DNA of 64,000 nt. Source: Ipomoea triloba (taxonomy: Eukaryota; Streptophyta; Magnoliopsida; Solanales; Convolvulaceae). Each line of letters opens with the position of its first letter. Positions within the stretch are counted from its first letter, which is position 1. The notes beneath the pieces are model-generated. The model saw only the letters and a program-made list of their open reading frames with translations, made no database searches and was not told where the DNA came from. A program made the translations under genes and the position numbers. Where the stretch lies: contig NC_044929.1 in assembly GCF_003576645.1 (NCBI RefSeq), positions 1,896,053 through 1,960,052 on the forward strand, read 5' to 3'. Below are positions 47,340 through 60,621 of the stretch, in pieces.

Positions 47340-47661
47340 TTCAGAGGAAACCACGAGAATGACGATAGATAATTAACGCGACGCAGAAATCAGACAAAGC
47401 TTTTCTTCTTCTTCTTCTTCATTTTTTCGTACTCTCAACACTCGCTTTGCTCCACTTTCCCCTTCATCGGAGTTTGCATTAAAGTCCATAGCCTTTCCAC
47501 TCTGTACTACTCTCTACTGGAATCTAATCTTACCCAGATTCATTCATTCTGTCCTTCATTAATTCCTCGGAAACCCCAGATTCGAATTTTTTAGGGTTTC
47601 TTCAATTTCTGCATGAACTTAAGATCTGACAGCCTCTAAATCGCGCTTGAGGGTTTTCCCG
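47340..47661 (+). promoter_or_regulatory. Probable core promoter and leader of the CRWN gene
   Basis: A CTT-rich tract (about 47402-47420) in a pyrimidine-rich region precedes the ATG at 47662 by about 240 bases. Such Y-rich patches are common near plant transcription starts. No TATA box was chosen. Inference. Confidence 0.35.
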
Positions 47662-50600
47662 ATGTTTACGCCGCAGAAGAAGTCGTGGTCGGCCTTGTCG
47701 AATACGGGCAAGGGCAAGGGCAAGGCGGTTGCGTTCGTCGACGGTCCTGCTGCTCCTCCGCCGCCGCCGGTGGCGCTTCTGAGTGAAAATGGGGGCAGGG
47801 GAGTTCGGGATGTGGAGAACATGGAGGATTGGAGGAGGTTTAAGGAGGCTGGGTTGCTCGACGAGGCTGCTATGGAGAGGCGGGACCGTGAAGCGTTGCT
47901 TGAGAAGGCTGAGAGGCTCGAGAGAGAGGTGAGGGATTCTGATTCTAGGGCTTTTCAATTGCGTGTTTCGAAAGCATGACATATCACTTATTTTGCTTAA
48001 AAAATTGTTTAATTGGGTGTTTTTAGTGGTTTGTGCTTTTGTGTTTGAAATATGAGTTCTTATTCTTGTTAATTAAATAAAAAGCCTTAATTCAACTACC
48101 AGAAAGTTCCCAAGTGCATGACTTCAGGTGTATAAATGTTTGGGACATTTTGCTATTACTCTAGCTGATCAGGAATCTTGAGTTCCTTATTGCACTTTGG
48201 AAATTCCAAAATTATGTGGACTTCTTAGGTAACAGACTCCAAGGGCACCTGAAAAGGATTCGAATTCTTTGTTTCTATTTATTTGCTATTTTCCATGCCT
48301 TGATGTTGAATTCATTTGTGAAAACCATGTTTGTGTGCATCAATTTGATCTAAATAGGCAGCTGGGATGTACTGACTTTTTGTGGAGCTCTCTTACCTTT
48401 AGGACTAGATACTGGCAACTTTTGGGAGAAGTTATAGATCGTGCTGCAAAGGAAGTGAGTTTCTAGAATATGATAAAGAAAAGTAACAATTTGGATTGTG
48501 CTGAGCCCTAATTCTTAGATAGGCCTCTATATAAGCCAGAAGTGTTGAACATTTTGGTGAGAAGCACTGAAGCAGTGATCCAGGTGTCATTTTTTCACAG
48601 TTTGAGTCATTGTCCTAATCATAATTGCAATTACCGGAAAAAATAATCTATGACAAAACCTTTGATATCTAGAAGAAAGTCAACATCAAATATAACCCTA
48701 CAAACGACACAGCAAATTTAGTGTTCCCTGTGTGTCGTTTTAGTGTGAAATTCAAAGAACTATAATGCTGTTCTAACTTCTAATGGTTATGAATGAGACC
48801 TGAATTTTAGATTTATTGGTTTGCAGCTTTCTCCTGAAAACGATTACATAATATTGTCTTGACATGTCTTGAATTTGTTGAAAGTTAATACTGAGATGTT
48901 AGATGTTATTACTTAATATGTATTAATTTCATTGTTGTTACTGTATGCACTCTATCATTTTGGCTCTTGGACTATCTGGAGTTGTCATGACATGCTAATT
49001 TTTGGAATTTATTTTGTACCAGCTTTTTGATTATCAATACAATATGGGACTGCTGCTAATTGAGAAAAAGGAGTGGACTTCCAAGTATGATGAACTTGAA
49101 GATGCACTTGCAGAAGCCCGGGAAATTGTAAAACGTGAAAAGACAGCTCATTTAATTGCAATAACTGAAGTTGAGAAGCGGGAGGACAAGTTAAGAAATG
49201 CTTTGAGCTATGAGAAGCAATGTGTGGCTGATGTAAGATATCTTATTTAACAATGCATTAATACTTGATAATTAGTGTGTGTGCACGGTGCATCCGTGCT
49301 TTTGTCTTATTTTGTTTTGGGCTATGTGAAGCAATGTGTAACTGATGTAAGAAATCTGATATGGCAATACCTTATCACATGATAATTATGTTTTGTTGTC
49401 TTTTTTTTAAATCACTTAATTTATGTTAGCTCCCTGCAAATTTTGATATGGAGCATGAATAAACTTTTCTAATCCATTGATGTTTATAAAATCTAAACTA
49501 TCTTACATGTTTTTCCGATCATGTGAATATTGTATAGTAGCACACTTTTGGTTTATATTTTGAAGTTTAAACACTTGGAGATAAAATAGTTGGATCCAAT
49601 ACTCATGGTTGCTAATCGATTGAAATTCTTCCAATTAAGGTCTCTTTGGGAGTTTGGGCAATGGAGATAAAGAAAGTAATTGAATGATTTGCAGTTGTTC
49701 GTACTTGTTGTGTTATAGCAGTTCTATTAGGTATACAGCGTATTTATTAGAAAATAAAATATGAAATGGTTCTTAGTGATAAAGCATTGATTTTGGAATT
49801 GATATTTTATTTATATAGCTTGAGAAGGCTCTGCGAGAAACACGTACAGAATATGGACAACTTAAGCTTGCATCTGAGGTAAAAGTTGCAGATGCAAGTG
49901 CTTTACAAGCTGGAATTCAGGATAGATCTCTTGAAGTGCGAGAAAAGTTGCATGTTGCTGATGCCAAGCTTGCAGAAGCAAGTAGAAAAAATTTGGAGCT
50001 TGACATGAAATTGCATGAGCTTGAGGCCCGTGAAAGTGTCCTGAGGAGGGAGCGACTATCCTTTAATACAGAGTCAGATTCTGTCTTCACTAATTATTTG
50101 TTCTTACATTTTTTTTTAAATTATAAATCTGACATCTATCTAGTGTTCTTGTAATTAAGTTACATTATATTCCTCTTGAATTGCTAGGCGAGAGGCACAT
50201 GAAGCAACTTTTTCCAAGCACAAAGAAGACATGCGGGAGTGGGAGAGGAAACTTCAAGAAAGGGAAGAAAGACTGTGTGATAGTCGGAGGACCCTTAATG
50301 AGAGAGAAGATAAGGCAAATGAACTTGAAAGGATTGCCAAGCTGAAAGAAAAGAAACTTGAAGAAGAACAGAAGAAATTAGATGTCGCTAAGTTGGCCAT
50401 AAATGAAAGAGAAGTTGATATCAACAACAGGCTAGAGAAGCTAATTGTAAATGAGAAAGTGAGTATTAATCTACACTTTCTAATTAAAAGGTTGTGCAAT
50501 ACGTTTTGATTGCAACTCCCATCTTTTCTTTATTTGGGTGCAGGAGGCAGAGAATCTTAGAAAGAACATGGAGATGAAGGAGAAGGAATTGAATGGCCTA

Positions 50601-53600
50601 ACAGAGAAGCTAAGCAAGAGAGAAAGAGTGAGTTCATAATTATTTAGATAAAGATTTCAGTGTTTTAACTACTGCAAACTCTCCCCTACTTGAAAGTTTC
50701 ATGATATTAATAGATTTTTTCTATTCACAGCTTGAATTGATTGTTTCTCTATGCTTTGTTTATTATACTGATGCTTAAATTTCTTTACAGGTTGAGATCC
50801 AAAAGCTTGTTGATCAAAAAAGACATTCTCTTGATGCTGAAATGCAGAAGTTTGAGAAGGAACTGGAGGATAAAAGAAAGCTTTTTGATGAGGAGATGAA
50901 AACAAAGGCTGAAGGATTGGAGAGAAAGGAGATGGAACTCAATCATTTGGAGGATAAAATTAAGAAACAGGAGCTAGCACTGGAAAAAAAGTCAGAAAGA
51001 GTCAAAGAGAGAGAGAAAGACATGGATAATAAGTCAAAAGCAGTGAAAGAGAAGGAGAGGACAGTGAAGGCTGAGGAGAAAAGGCTGGAATTGATAAAGA
51101 AAGAGATATCTTCTGATAAAGAGAGTTTGCTAGTTCTCAAGGATGAGCTTGAAAAGATGAAGAGTGATATCAATCAGAAGGAAACGCACATTCGTGAAGA
51201 AACTGAAAAGCTTAGAATTACTGAGGCAGAGAGGTCAGAGCATCTTCGTCTGCAAGCAGAACTGAAACAGGCAATTGAGAGGTGCAGGATTGAACAGGAA
51301 ACGCTTTTGAAGGAAGGTGAGGAGCTGAAACAAGACAAAAAGAAATTTGAGTATGAGTGGGAAGCACTAGATGAGAAAAGAGCTGCTGTAGCTAAAGAAT
51401 TGGAAAATGTCAGAGAAGAGAAGGAGATGCTTGAAAAATTACAGCATGATGAAGATGAAAGATTAAGAAACAAGAAGACAACCACAGAGGAGTACATAAA
51501 GAGAGAGTTAGAAGCCATTAAAATAGAGAAGGAATCATTTGCTGCAATGATGAGGCAAGAGAAGTTAATGTTATCTGAAAAAGCTGAGAATGACTATAAT
51601 CAACTCCTCCATGGTTTTGAGGCTCGAAGAAAAGACCTTGAGACTGATTTGCACAATAAACAAGAGGAAATGGAGAGGATTTTGCAGGAAAAGAATAGAG
51701 CATTTGAGGAGGAGAAAGAGAAAGAACTTAGCAAACTCAATTACTTGAAGGATGTAGTAAATAAGGAAAGGGAAGAAGTGAGATCTGAAAGGCTCAAGTT
51801 AGAAAAAGAAAAGCAAGAAATCTCTTCTAACAAAAACAAACTGGAAGAGCATCAGCTTGAAATGCGCAAGGACATCAATGAGCTTGCTGTTGTCAGCAAG
51901 AAACTCAAGCATCAACGGGAACATTTTGTAAAGGAGAGGGGCCAATTTCTTGCATTTGTTGAAAGGATAAAGAATTGTGATCACTGTGGAGAAGTAATAA
52001 GAAATTACACTCTCTCTGATGTTCATTTGGTGGAAATAGAGAATAGTGAAGCTTCTCCCCTTTCGGTGCCGGGAGATGAAATTTTGGAAAAGGTTGCTTC
52101 CTATGTAGAAAAGTCTCCAACTGCAGAGGAGCAAAAGTTATCAGACTCTGGTGGTCGGGTTTCTTGGCTCCGCAAATGCACCTCAAAAATATTTAAGTTG
52201 TCTCCTAACAAAAAAACTCAATATTTGGAGTCAACTTCATATGCAGTCGAAGAGAATCAGCAGCATAGCAGTAATGTTGGTGTAGAGATTAGAGATTCAG
52301 AGGGACCCAGCACTCGACAACCGGCATCAGTGAAGATCATTGAAGATGCAAAGGAACATGCAGACGATATGAACAACATAGACAACAAGAGACAAGAAGT
52401 ACCTGAGGAGTCACAGCAATCTGACATAAGTGTTAGACGCACCCGTCGTGGTAGAAAAGCTAATGATGGAATACGTAGGACGCGCTCTGTGAAGGCAGTG
52501 GTTGAAGATGCTGCTGTGATTCTCGGTAAGACGTCAGAATCGCTGCAACCACACGATAATCATTCCAAGGATGTGGTTGAAGTAAGTCGTGCGGACTCTA
52601 GTACTGCCACAACACGGAGGAAGAGGACTCGTGGGCAGAACTCTAAATTGACAGGGGCTGAACTGGACGCTGATGATAGTGAGGGACACTCTGAAAGTGT
52701 TACAACAGGGGGTCGACGGAAGAGGCGTCAAACAACTGCTCCGGCTGCAAATAATACAGGAGAAATGCGCTATAATTTGAGACACAGGACGTAAGTTTGT
52801 GCTCATTATTATATTGTCTAAAGCTGTTAAAGGCATACTCATGTTTGAGCAGTTATACAAATCTCAATGTGTTGAGTACATAGGCTTTTCTTTTCATTTT
52901 TCATAGTTTTTTCTTTCCATTTTCTCTTTAATGCTTCCTTTCAATATATTAACATAGTAATAGTGATACACACATTGCATCATTCCTGCATTAGGTCTAT
53001 TTATATTTTATGGTGCTATATGCTTCCTTGGGAGATTGGCATATGCTCAGTCTTGCAGGTGCAGGCAGTCTAGTCTTTTCATGCAGGAGCTTTGACCTCT
53101 AGGATTTCATCAATTCATGAAGATTAAGTATGATGGGAAAATCAAGATCATAAAAGGGATTTTCACTATTTCCCTACAAATGATTTGGGATAGTTTTGGT
53201 TCTTTCCTTGTATATTTAGAAGTATAATATTAAGAAACTATCTTTAGTAGTAACTAGTAAGTAGTAAGTACTAGTTTGTAGTTTGTTTCTTTTCTAGATT
53301 AAGTATTCTTTAATAATTCCTAGGAGGATTAGGACTAATGCGCTTGTAACCCTTGGCATAATCATTCAATTTTCAATAAATTTTATTCTTTTAGGAGCTA
53401 CTTCTCTTTCTGTATTCTTATTATGTCCCTAACTGCAGCTGTTACTGGATTTTGGTGTGACCTATGTTTTGGAATGTTCTTTGTGAAAATAGTAAATAGT
53501 TGGGTTAATGGGAATATAGTGAGACAAGTATATTATGGCCTTATAGTGATCCTTCTAAGATTTGGTTCTCTTTTAAGAAAGCAAGGAATATGTAAATTTT

Positions 53601-54401
53601 TTCTGTATGGGTAAGTTTTAAGGCTAATGTATGGCTTGCCTTGTATAGGAATTGGGGATCATAATGTTTTGATTTATAATATTAATGGCTACTGATTGCT
53701 AGATATAGGTGGTCTTTCCCCATATGTGAAGTCTTGCATTTTTTTTTTCCATTTATAATTGAAAATGAAGTTTATGATTCTCATTTGGAATTTGGTCACC
53801 CTAAATTATGTTGTTTCAATATTCAGCCCAGGAACGACGGTTGGTAAAGCTTCAGTTGGTAGTGGGAGAACAGGTGTAGATGAGCGCAGCAACAACAATC
53901 GTGGAGTTTCAGGGAATGTAGAAGTTCCTCCTGCTCGAGCACCAGAAGTTGCTGGTGAGAATGGCCATCCAACTACTTCGGTCCAGGTTGCCAAATCCAA
54001 AGTTGTCGAAACTGAAATTGTCTCCTCCAGTAGGGGTGTAGTGGTAATTTTCTCTCTTGGGTATCTGCTCTTGTTTATTGTTTTCAACTGCATCATTGAG
54101 CTCTGTCAATTCACTTTACTTTATGGCGTTTATGCAGTTGAAAGCACCAGAAGATGGCAATGAAAATGATGCCAATACGGCGAAATTAGTTGAAAAAACC
54201 AACATGAGTGAGGAGGTAGATGGTACTCCAGAGTGCAACGAGGAAGATGAGTACGAGAGCACATTGCATGCTGATGAAGGGAACGATGGTGCCAGTGATG
54301 ACGAGAAAGACAATGACAGTGATGGAGAGGACGATGACAACTCAGATGATCCTGGTCAAAAGTCAATTGGTAAAAAGCTGTGGACATTCTTCACCTCATG
54401 A
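47662..54401 (+). CDS. CRWN1: NMCP1/CRWN-type nuclear lamina-like coiled-coil protein
   Basis: Eight exons (47662-47928, 49023-49232, 49819-50072, 50188-50458, 50544-50627, 50791-52790, 53827-54043, 54138-54401) join in phase to 1,188 residues plus stop, close to the 1,100-1,200 of the family. CRWN/NMCP proteins line the inner nuclear envelope and set nuclear size, shape and heterochromatin layout, filling the role of lamins in plants. Seen here: the N-terminal [13 protein letters not shown], the conserved [20 protein letters not shown] after exon 1, a coiled coil from about 55 to 745 rich in Glu/Lys heptads, the conserved [16 protein letters not shown] at about 755, basic nuclear-localisation clusters ([20 protein letters not shown] at about 910-1005), an acidic stretch at about 1130-1172, and the family's C-terminal tail [12 protein letters not shown]. 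The N and C termini place it in the NMCP1 (CRWN1-3) group rather than NMCP2/CRWN4; CRWN1 itself is my best guess. Confidence 0.92.
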
Positions 54402-55759
54402 TCGTTGGTTGTTCGGGTTAGTTCAATGTTGAGGGATAACTCTCTCCTTGTACACCCTTTTCTTGTACCATGCATCATAGTTTAGACTACTGTACACTTT
54501 ATTCAATGGAGGAAATCGCATGTTCATTTGACAAGGCAAAACCTTGGCGTTTTAGATTCGAGTAGGTGGGGATCTGTTGCTAATTTTTTTTTTTTACCCC
54601 AGATCCGTGTAGTGTTTTGTGCTTTAATGGTCTTGTTCATGAAGGTCCAATGTTTTCAAGCATCATTCTTTTCTATTGGCACAGAACTGTAAGCCTTTCT
54701 GCCCACATATAAAAGCTATATTAGAGACAGGAGATCAGTGTCGTTTTCAGTGGCTTTCAAGACTATCTTTATCTTCTCCTCTTCTTTATTGTTATTTTAA
54801 AGCTGTCATTTGCAGCAAGGCTATGGATGTTATTGTTAACCAAGAATAATATTTGTCAAATTCTATGTATGTTAACCAAGTCTTTAATTGTACTTTCCTA
54901 GAGAAATGTCAAAATCCTATGAATGTCAGCTTGGTTATACTCTTCTACTCTTCTAGTAGGGAAACAGGAACTTTAATTAGCTCTAGCCTCTAGTTTGAGA
55001 TTAGAAGTAAAATAATGCTAGTTTGAAATTTATGTCCTTGAAGTAAATGTATTGTCTATTTTTTTTCAACAGGGTGGTGGTTAAGTGGAAGGGATTCACT
55101 CCATCCCAAGCCAAATGTTAAGGGATCGATATTTGGCTTTGCGTATATATTAGTCTTAAATTTTCAGGTCAATTGTCTTACAAGTGAGGGGATCAGTCAT
55201 TGTGTAAGATGGTGAAAATCTTGTGTTACATAAAAAAAATTGCTTATTTAATCAGTCCGTCAATAAAGTTACTAAGTTTGAGTTTGATATAAATTTTTAA
55301 GTGTACTTTATAGATATGAAAAGATGAATTTATAATTACATATCATATTTTAAAGAGTAGAAAAATTAAATTATACTCGTGAATCAATAAGTTTTTAAGT
55401 ATTAAGATACTTTAATTTAACTCATTGCTTGACAAAGTTTGGTTCGAGGGCAACCAAATGAAACCCTAATATCCAATCAAGGTAAATTGGAATAATTGAA
55501 CTCATTTTGGCTACATTAATAACACAAACATTTTATTCACACTCTTTTATTTTGTTTCCCTTTTAGTTATCTTTACAGATAGCTTATTTAATGTAGCCTC
55601 TTAAGTCCATACTCATATGTGATATGTTGCAGCCTTAACCCCTCTTTTACTTCTCCTAACAGATTAAAGTATTATATTAGCTTTAGGCTAACTGATCCGT
55701 CCCACTCTATATGCTGAGCCCATTGGAAGAAAAGAGGGTTTTCAGTGGGTGGGTAGGTT
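54402..55759. other. 3' flank of CRWN, no further gene
   Basis: Probable 3' UTR up to about 54700, then AT-rich intergenic DNA. TGGTGGTTAAGTGGAAGGG at about 55075 followed by TTAAGGGATCGA resembles pol III A and B boxes, so a decayed SINE may lie at 55070-55240 (weak). Confidence 0.45.
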
Positions 55760-56484
55760 TGGGGGGGGGGGGGGGGAGGAGNNNNNNNNNNNNNNNNNNN
55801 NNNNNNNNNNNNNNNNNNNNNNNNNNNNNNNNNNNNNNNNNNNNNNNNNNNNNNNNNNNNNNNNNNNNNNNNNNNNNNNNNNNNNNNNNNNNNNNNNNNN
55901 NNNNNNNNNNNNNNNNNNNNNNNNNNNNNNNNNNNNNNNNNNNNNNNNNNNNNNNNNNNNNNNNNNNNNNNNNNNNNNNNNNNNNNNNNNNNNNNNNNNN
56001 NNNNNNNNNNNNNNNNNNNNNNNNNNNNNNNNNNNNNNNNNNNNNNNNNNNNNNNNNNNNNNNNNNNNNNNNNNNNNNNNNNNNNNNNNNNNNNNNNNNN
56101 NNNNNNNNNNNNNNNNNNNNNNNNNNNNNNNNNNNNNNNNNNNNNNNNNNNNNNNNNNNNNNNNNNNNNNNNNNNNNNNNNNNNNNNNNNNNNNNNNNNN
56201 NNNNNNNNNNNNNNNNNNNNNNNNNNNNNNNNNNNNNNNNNNNNNNNNNNNNNNNNNNNNNNNNNNNNNNNNNNNNNNNNNNNNNNNNNNNNNNNNNNNN
56301 NNNNNNNNNNNNNNNNNNNNNNNNNNNNNNNNNNNNNNNNNNNNNNNNNNNNNNNNNNNNNNNNNNNNNNNNNNNNNNNNNNNNNNNNNNNNNNNNNNNN
56401 NNNNNNNNNNNNNNNNNNNNNNNNNNNNNNNNNNNNNNNNNNNNNNNNNNNNNGGGGGGGGTGGGGGGGGGGGGGGGGGGGGGG
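55760..56484. other. 672-N gap flanked by poly-G runs
   Basis: A run of at least 16 G precedes the N block (55782-56453), and a nearly pure G run of about 30 bases follows it (56454-56484). Long G homopolymers block polymerases and confuse assemblers. Reading frames through the gap are artefacts. Confidence 0.95.
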
Positions 56485-59440
56485 TTCAAGAGAAAATGAC
56501 AAGTCAGGCCATTAGGGGTGGCAGCAAAATTCAGTGTGGGCTAGGGGGGGGACACCTCTTTCTAGCTCCAAAGTCTATCCTCCAAAACCGAGATGGGGTT
56601 GTGGTCCTATTCCTATTCCTATAGTGTCAACAAGGGTTGCTATCTTCATTAACTTCTGTTGCATTATCTATGTGTGTGTGTGTATTCTCCCCCTCCCCTG
56701 CAGCTCATGACTCATTGACACACAAGAAAAAAAATGATAAAAAAGTTAATGCATCTGCTGCTAAAGGGATCATGCAAGTACAACCAAAATCTGATTCAAT
56801 CTTGTTTGATTTCTCAATCTTCTTTAATGTTTTTCTTTATATATTAGATTTTTCAGCTTATGTTAGACTAACCAGTCAATCCTGATCAGGTTCCACCCGT
56901 GCCTGAACACACTGCGCATAAGGAGTTTTCATATCAATTTTTTGGGCTTTGGGTCTCCCCGTGACTCCCCCATGCCTTCGGTGGAAACCAATCCCCCCCC
57001 TCCCCCCTTACCCCTACTACTGGAGCAAGACTTTCAGGGTGATCTTTGAACTATTGAGTTAAGCTCTGTGGACATGTTCTTTAATGTTGATTTCAGTTTT
57101 GTTACTCCCTGGTGTTTAGTAGTTAAATTAGACTCTGGGTATTTTGAAGTTAAAAGTAAAAATAAAAAAAAAACTCTTTTAATACATGTTATTATTATTG
57201 TGACAAAATGTGGAATCGTTAAATCCAGGGACAACAGTTTGCGGAGGGTCACACTGTCGCTGGTGAGACTCGATTCTTAGTCTCTTGTGACAAATTTTAC
57301 CTCTGCAACTACTTGAGCTGTCCATACTGGACTCATCATTCTATTCACATGGCTTGAAACCCTAAGTGTCAATCTAGTTACTTGGGCTAGTAATCTTATA
57401 TTTACCTTTCATTCAACTATTTTTAATGTAAAGTAGAGGACCATACTTCTTTGTACTACAACGTCCTGTATACAAACTAGTATTGTCTGCCTAAAAACAT
57501 GTTGGTCTGCCCATCGTTTCTAATAACAAAGTATGGTAGACTTGATACAGTGTCATAGGATTTGATACAATTATGATATACCTACTTGTATCAGGAATTA
57601 TAAATTTTGATATTCGCAATATACGATACAATCAAGTATGATATATATTATTCCATTATAATTAATTTTTCCAAACTCCGGAATTAGCCATGTTCTAATA
57701 TGAATTTAGGGATAGTTTCTGTTGGCTCTTCTAAAGTTTCTAACAAAATGATATATATGCTTAGATATCAACGAGTGATATTATTTTTGTAATTAGTGAA
57801 AGTGTAATAGTTGAAAATTATTATTTTATTTATAAAAATGTTCCATTTCTATTTATAGTAATTTATCCCATTTTTGTATGTTATGTTTACTATTCATTGG
57901 TTAAGTTAATTTTTTCTTTTTTTTTTCCCTAAAAATCTAATTCTATCATCGTACATAGCAGCATTTTTATGCTTTTATTTTAGATCCAAAAGCTACCAGA
58001 CTGAATTAAAGCTACATGCTAACATGGTTCGGGTAACTTTGATAGTGATGGAGCATGTGATTCTTTAATTTTGAACATTGATTCCATAAATGACGGTTAT
58101 AAATTTTGAACATTGAGCAAAAAAAAAAAAAAAGTCTTGGTAGAAGACACTAGTAAAAAAAGAAGTTAATTTCAAAAAAAAAAAAGTTAATTTCTCAAAA
58201 AAAAAAGTAAAAAAGAAGTTAAATTAGAAGAGATATAATGAAGCAAATATATTTTAAGCAAGAGACATACAACAATCAGAAGAGAGGTCAAGATCATATA
58301 TAAGCGAGACGCTTAGAACTAAAAGAGATCAGAAGAGTTCATGAGAACAACAAGAAGATACAAGTTGTTAGAAGAAATACATGTTTATATTTGATTACAT
58401 TTTAGAAGATATAAAACAATGTATACATTGAAATATACTAAAAGAATGTCAATAGAGCATTCCAAGCATCTTATAAAATGGAGATGTTGGGCATAAATAA
58501 TGTAAGAAATGATAAAGAAAATCCTAACATACGAAGAGAGGTTGGTAGAGCGAATATGACTGTTTAGATAAAGTCACACAAGTGTTGAAGAAAGTACAAA
58601 CAAGTGCAAAAAAGTCAACTAAAGCTAGTAAGAGTTTGGAGAAAATTAAAGCTTTTGGACAAAGGGTTTTACCAATGGGAAGATTTGGACAACGGGCATA
58701 TTCAAATTCAAGTATAAGAAGATTTGTGTTCAACAACATTTCTTACATGACTAATAGATCGGATTAAATTATTGAATTCGTCATTCAACTATAATAATTT
58801 TACTACACCAGCTCTCGAATTTTAATTTTGTTCAATAATGTTTTTAATTATCAAATCTTTAATTAGTCATCAAGGCTAGGCTGTATTACACAAAAAGTGC
58901 TTCAATTCATGTAGAAAAAATGGTGTATTTTGAAATGGGTAATGACTTTGGGATCTTATGATGATCAAACCTAATTTTTACAATTGGTAGTGTTTAGGAA
59001 TTTTCAGCTCTGGCAGAAAAGTGGAATGTACTTTTGCCATTGGAGGGTGGAGGGTAGTTAAACCAATTCAAGGAAACCCTACATACGGAGGGCTCTATCC
59101 CTTTCTATCAAAGTAGAATTGGGAAATCTTTACTTTGGTCCTTGAGGATGTCTCTCCATTTTTTGCAATGTATTTGTATTTATATGCATACATAGTCTCA
59201 TTTAATTTGGATCCAAACAAATGTATTTGCAAGAGTTTAACATACTTTTTAATTTGATTGTGATTATTGATGAGTTGGCAATTTTCATATTTTTAATCTC
59301 AGGAAGTTAATTTTCACAAAAGGTAATTTTAATTTTACTAGTATCTAAGATTTTGCAGCATCGGTTGATTTGTAAGTGGTAAAAGTAGGGATTTGTAGTA
59401 TGGTGCATTTTTATTAGAGTATCATATCGCTGTCCTTTCT
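56485..59440. other. Intergenic, no gene seen
   Basis: Several short G or C runs (56545-56552, 56992-57006), then AT-rich DNA. A purine-rich patch with AAGAAGTTAATTTC repeats lies at 58130-58230. No gene with splice support was found. Confidence 0.5.
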
Positions 59441-59445
59441 CGAGA

Positions 59446-60210
59446 CTAATTCATTGAATCATAAGCGGAAACGTTTACAAGAAAGATTAATGGAATGAAC
59501 AAACATTCCTTACAGTCAGACATAGAAACAAATTTCCTAACAATGTTATCGAAAACTTGAATCGCAGAATGTTTTACAAATTTGAAGCTGAAGTCGACAG
59601 GAGCACTCCAAGCTTCTTTACTGTCAATAGTAATTTGGTCAAACATAACGAAGGTATACTCTAGTTCAAAAGTCGCTGACACCACCCGAGTATCAATCTT
59701 CATTCTGTTGTGGTTCACATACACCATGACCAATTATCGTTCTACGCTTATAACAAGAACTCGCCAAAAAAACGAGAGGGAATAAACTCGCAAAAGAAGC
59801 GAGAGGGAATAAACTTGCTAAAGATGCGAGAAGCAACAAATTCGAAAAATAAACGAAAGGTATAATAGCAACAAAACTTACTAATAAAAAAACAACACTG
59901 CTTTGAATCAAGAAAAAACCACTCCTTCCTACTTCACCTTAGCTTTTGCAAAACCCAAAACCTTCTTTTCCTTATTCAGTGGTGATGTACTTCTTGACAG
60001 ATCTGAAGCTGGGGAAGAGGAAGAACACCGGAAGGGAAGGAAAAGGGGCGGCGATAGCCGAAGAACACGGCGACAGTGCAAGATCGTAGGTGTGCTGGAC
60101 GGCGATGGGGGAGGCGAAAATGGAGAGGAGAGGCAAAGAGAAAAGAGCAAAAGAATACGACAATCGTGGATATAGTATATACATATTTTTATTAATAATT
60201 TCGAGAACAA
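59446..60210 (-). other. Unidentified minus-strand reading frames, possible gene remnant
   Basis: Minus-strand frames of about 93 (59446-59727) and 93 residues (59929-60210) are separated by a repeat tract. The first contains DQITIDSKEAWSAPVDFSFK and looks protein-like in composition; the second is Ser/Pro-rich like a transit peptide. I do not recognise either, and no clean splice joining was found. They could be a decayed gene or chance. Confidence 0.25.
59757..59868. repeat. ~27-bp tandem repeat, about four copies
   Basis: Units share the pattern ACTCGC(C/A)AAA...GCGAGAGGGAATAA. The first two are close, the last two diverged. Confidence 0.75.
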
Positions 60211-60391
60211 TCCTGTGTGACGTATATTAGTTTATCGTGATTTAGTATATTTAATTAGTTTGAATAAGCTAAGCACCTTGTGCTTAGTATATGAACATGC
60301 GATGATGATATGCTGAGTTCTTGCTCAATTTTATCAAGAAATCTCTTCGACTTTAAACTAATATTTGGATAAGAAATTAAGAATTTAGGAG

Positions 60392-60621
60392 TTGAGGAAT
60401 TTTTTGAACACCTATATGCTACGGTCACGTGCCTATGCAGTTATCTCTCATGTTAACCTGTACGGCGCGAATATGGTAGCCCACGCTCTTGCTAGGAAAG
60501 CCTGTTCTATGTCTGTAGTTCTGTACGTCAGGAGTGGAATATGGTCCATCCATCTTTCATTGTTAATGAACTATACTTTGATTCGAATTACTGAATTTCT
60601 CTATTTCAAAAAAAAAAAAAA
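60392..60621 (+). pseudogene. 5'-truncated LINE, RNase H end with poly-A tail
   Basis: The plus strand encodes YAVISHVNLYGANMVAHALA followed by RKA. This matches the end of the RNase H-like domain found at the C-terminus of plant L1-type LINEs (HV-R-AN-VAH-LA). About 150 bases on, an A-run at 60608-60621 ends the element. Upstream truncation fits target-primed reverse transcription. The target duplication was not identified. Confidence 0.65.

Noticed and set aside
50842..52794. 650-residue frame as a stand-alone gene
   Set aside because: It is exon 6 of the CRWN gene; the ATG at 50842 is internal and the frame continues upstream to the acceptor at 50790.
55672..56624. Poly-Pro and poly-Gly proteins across the 672-N gap
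   Set aside because: They are translations of G homopolymers and Ns.
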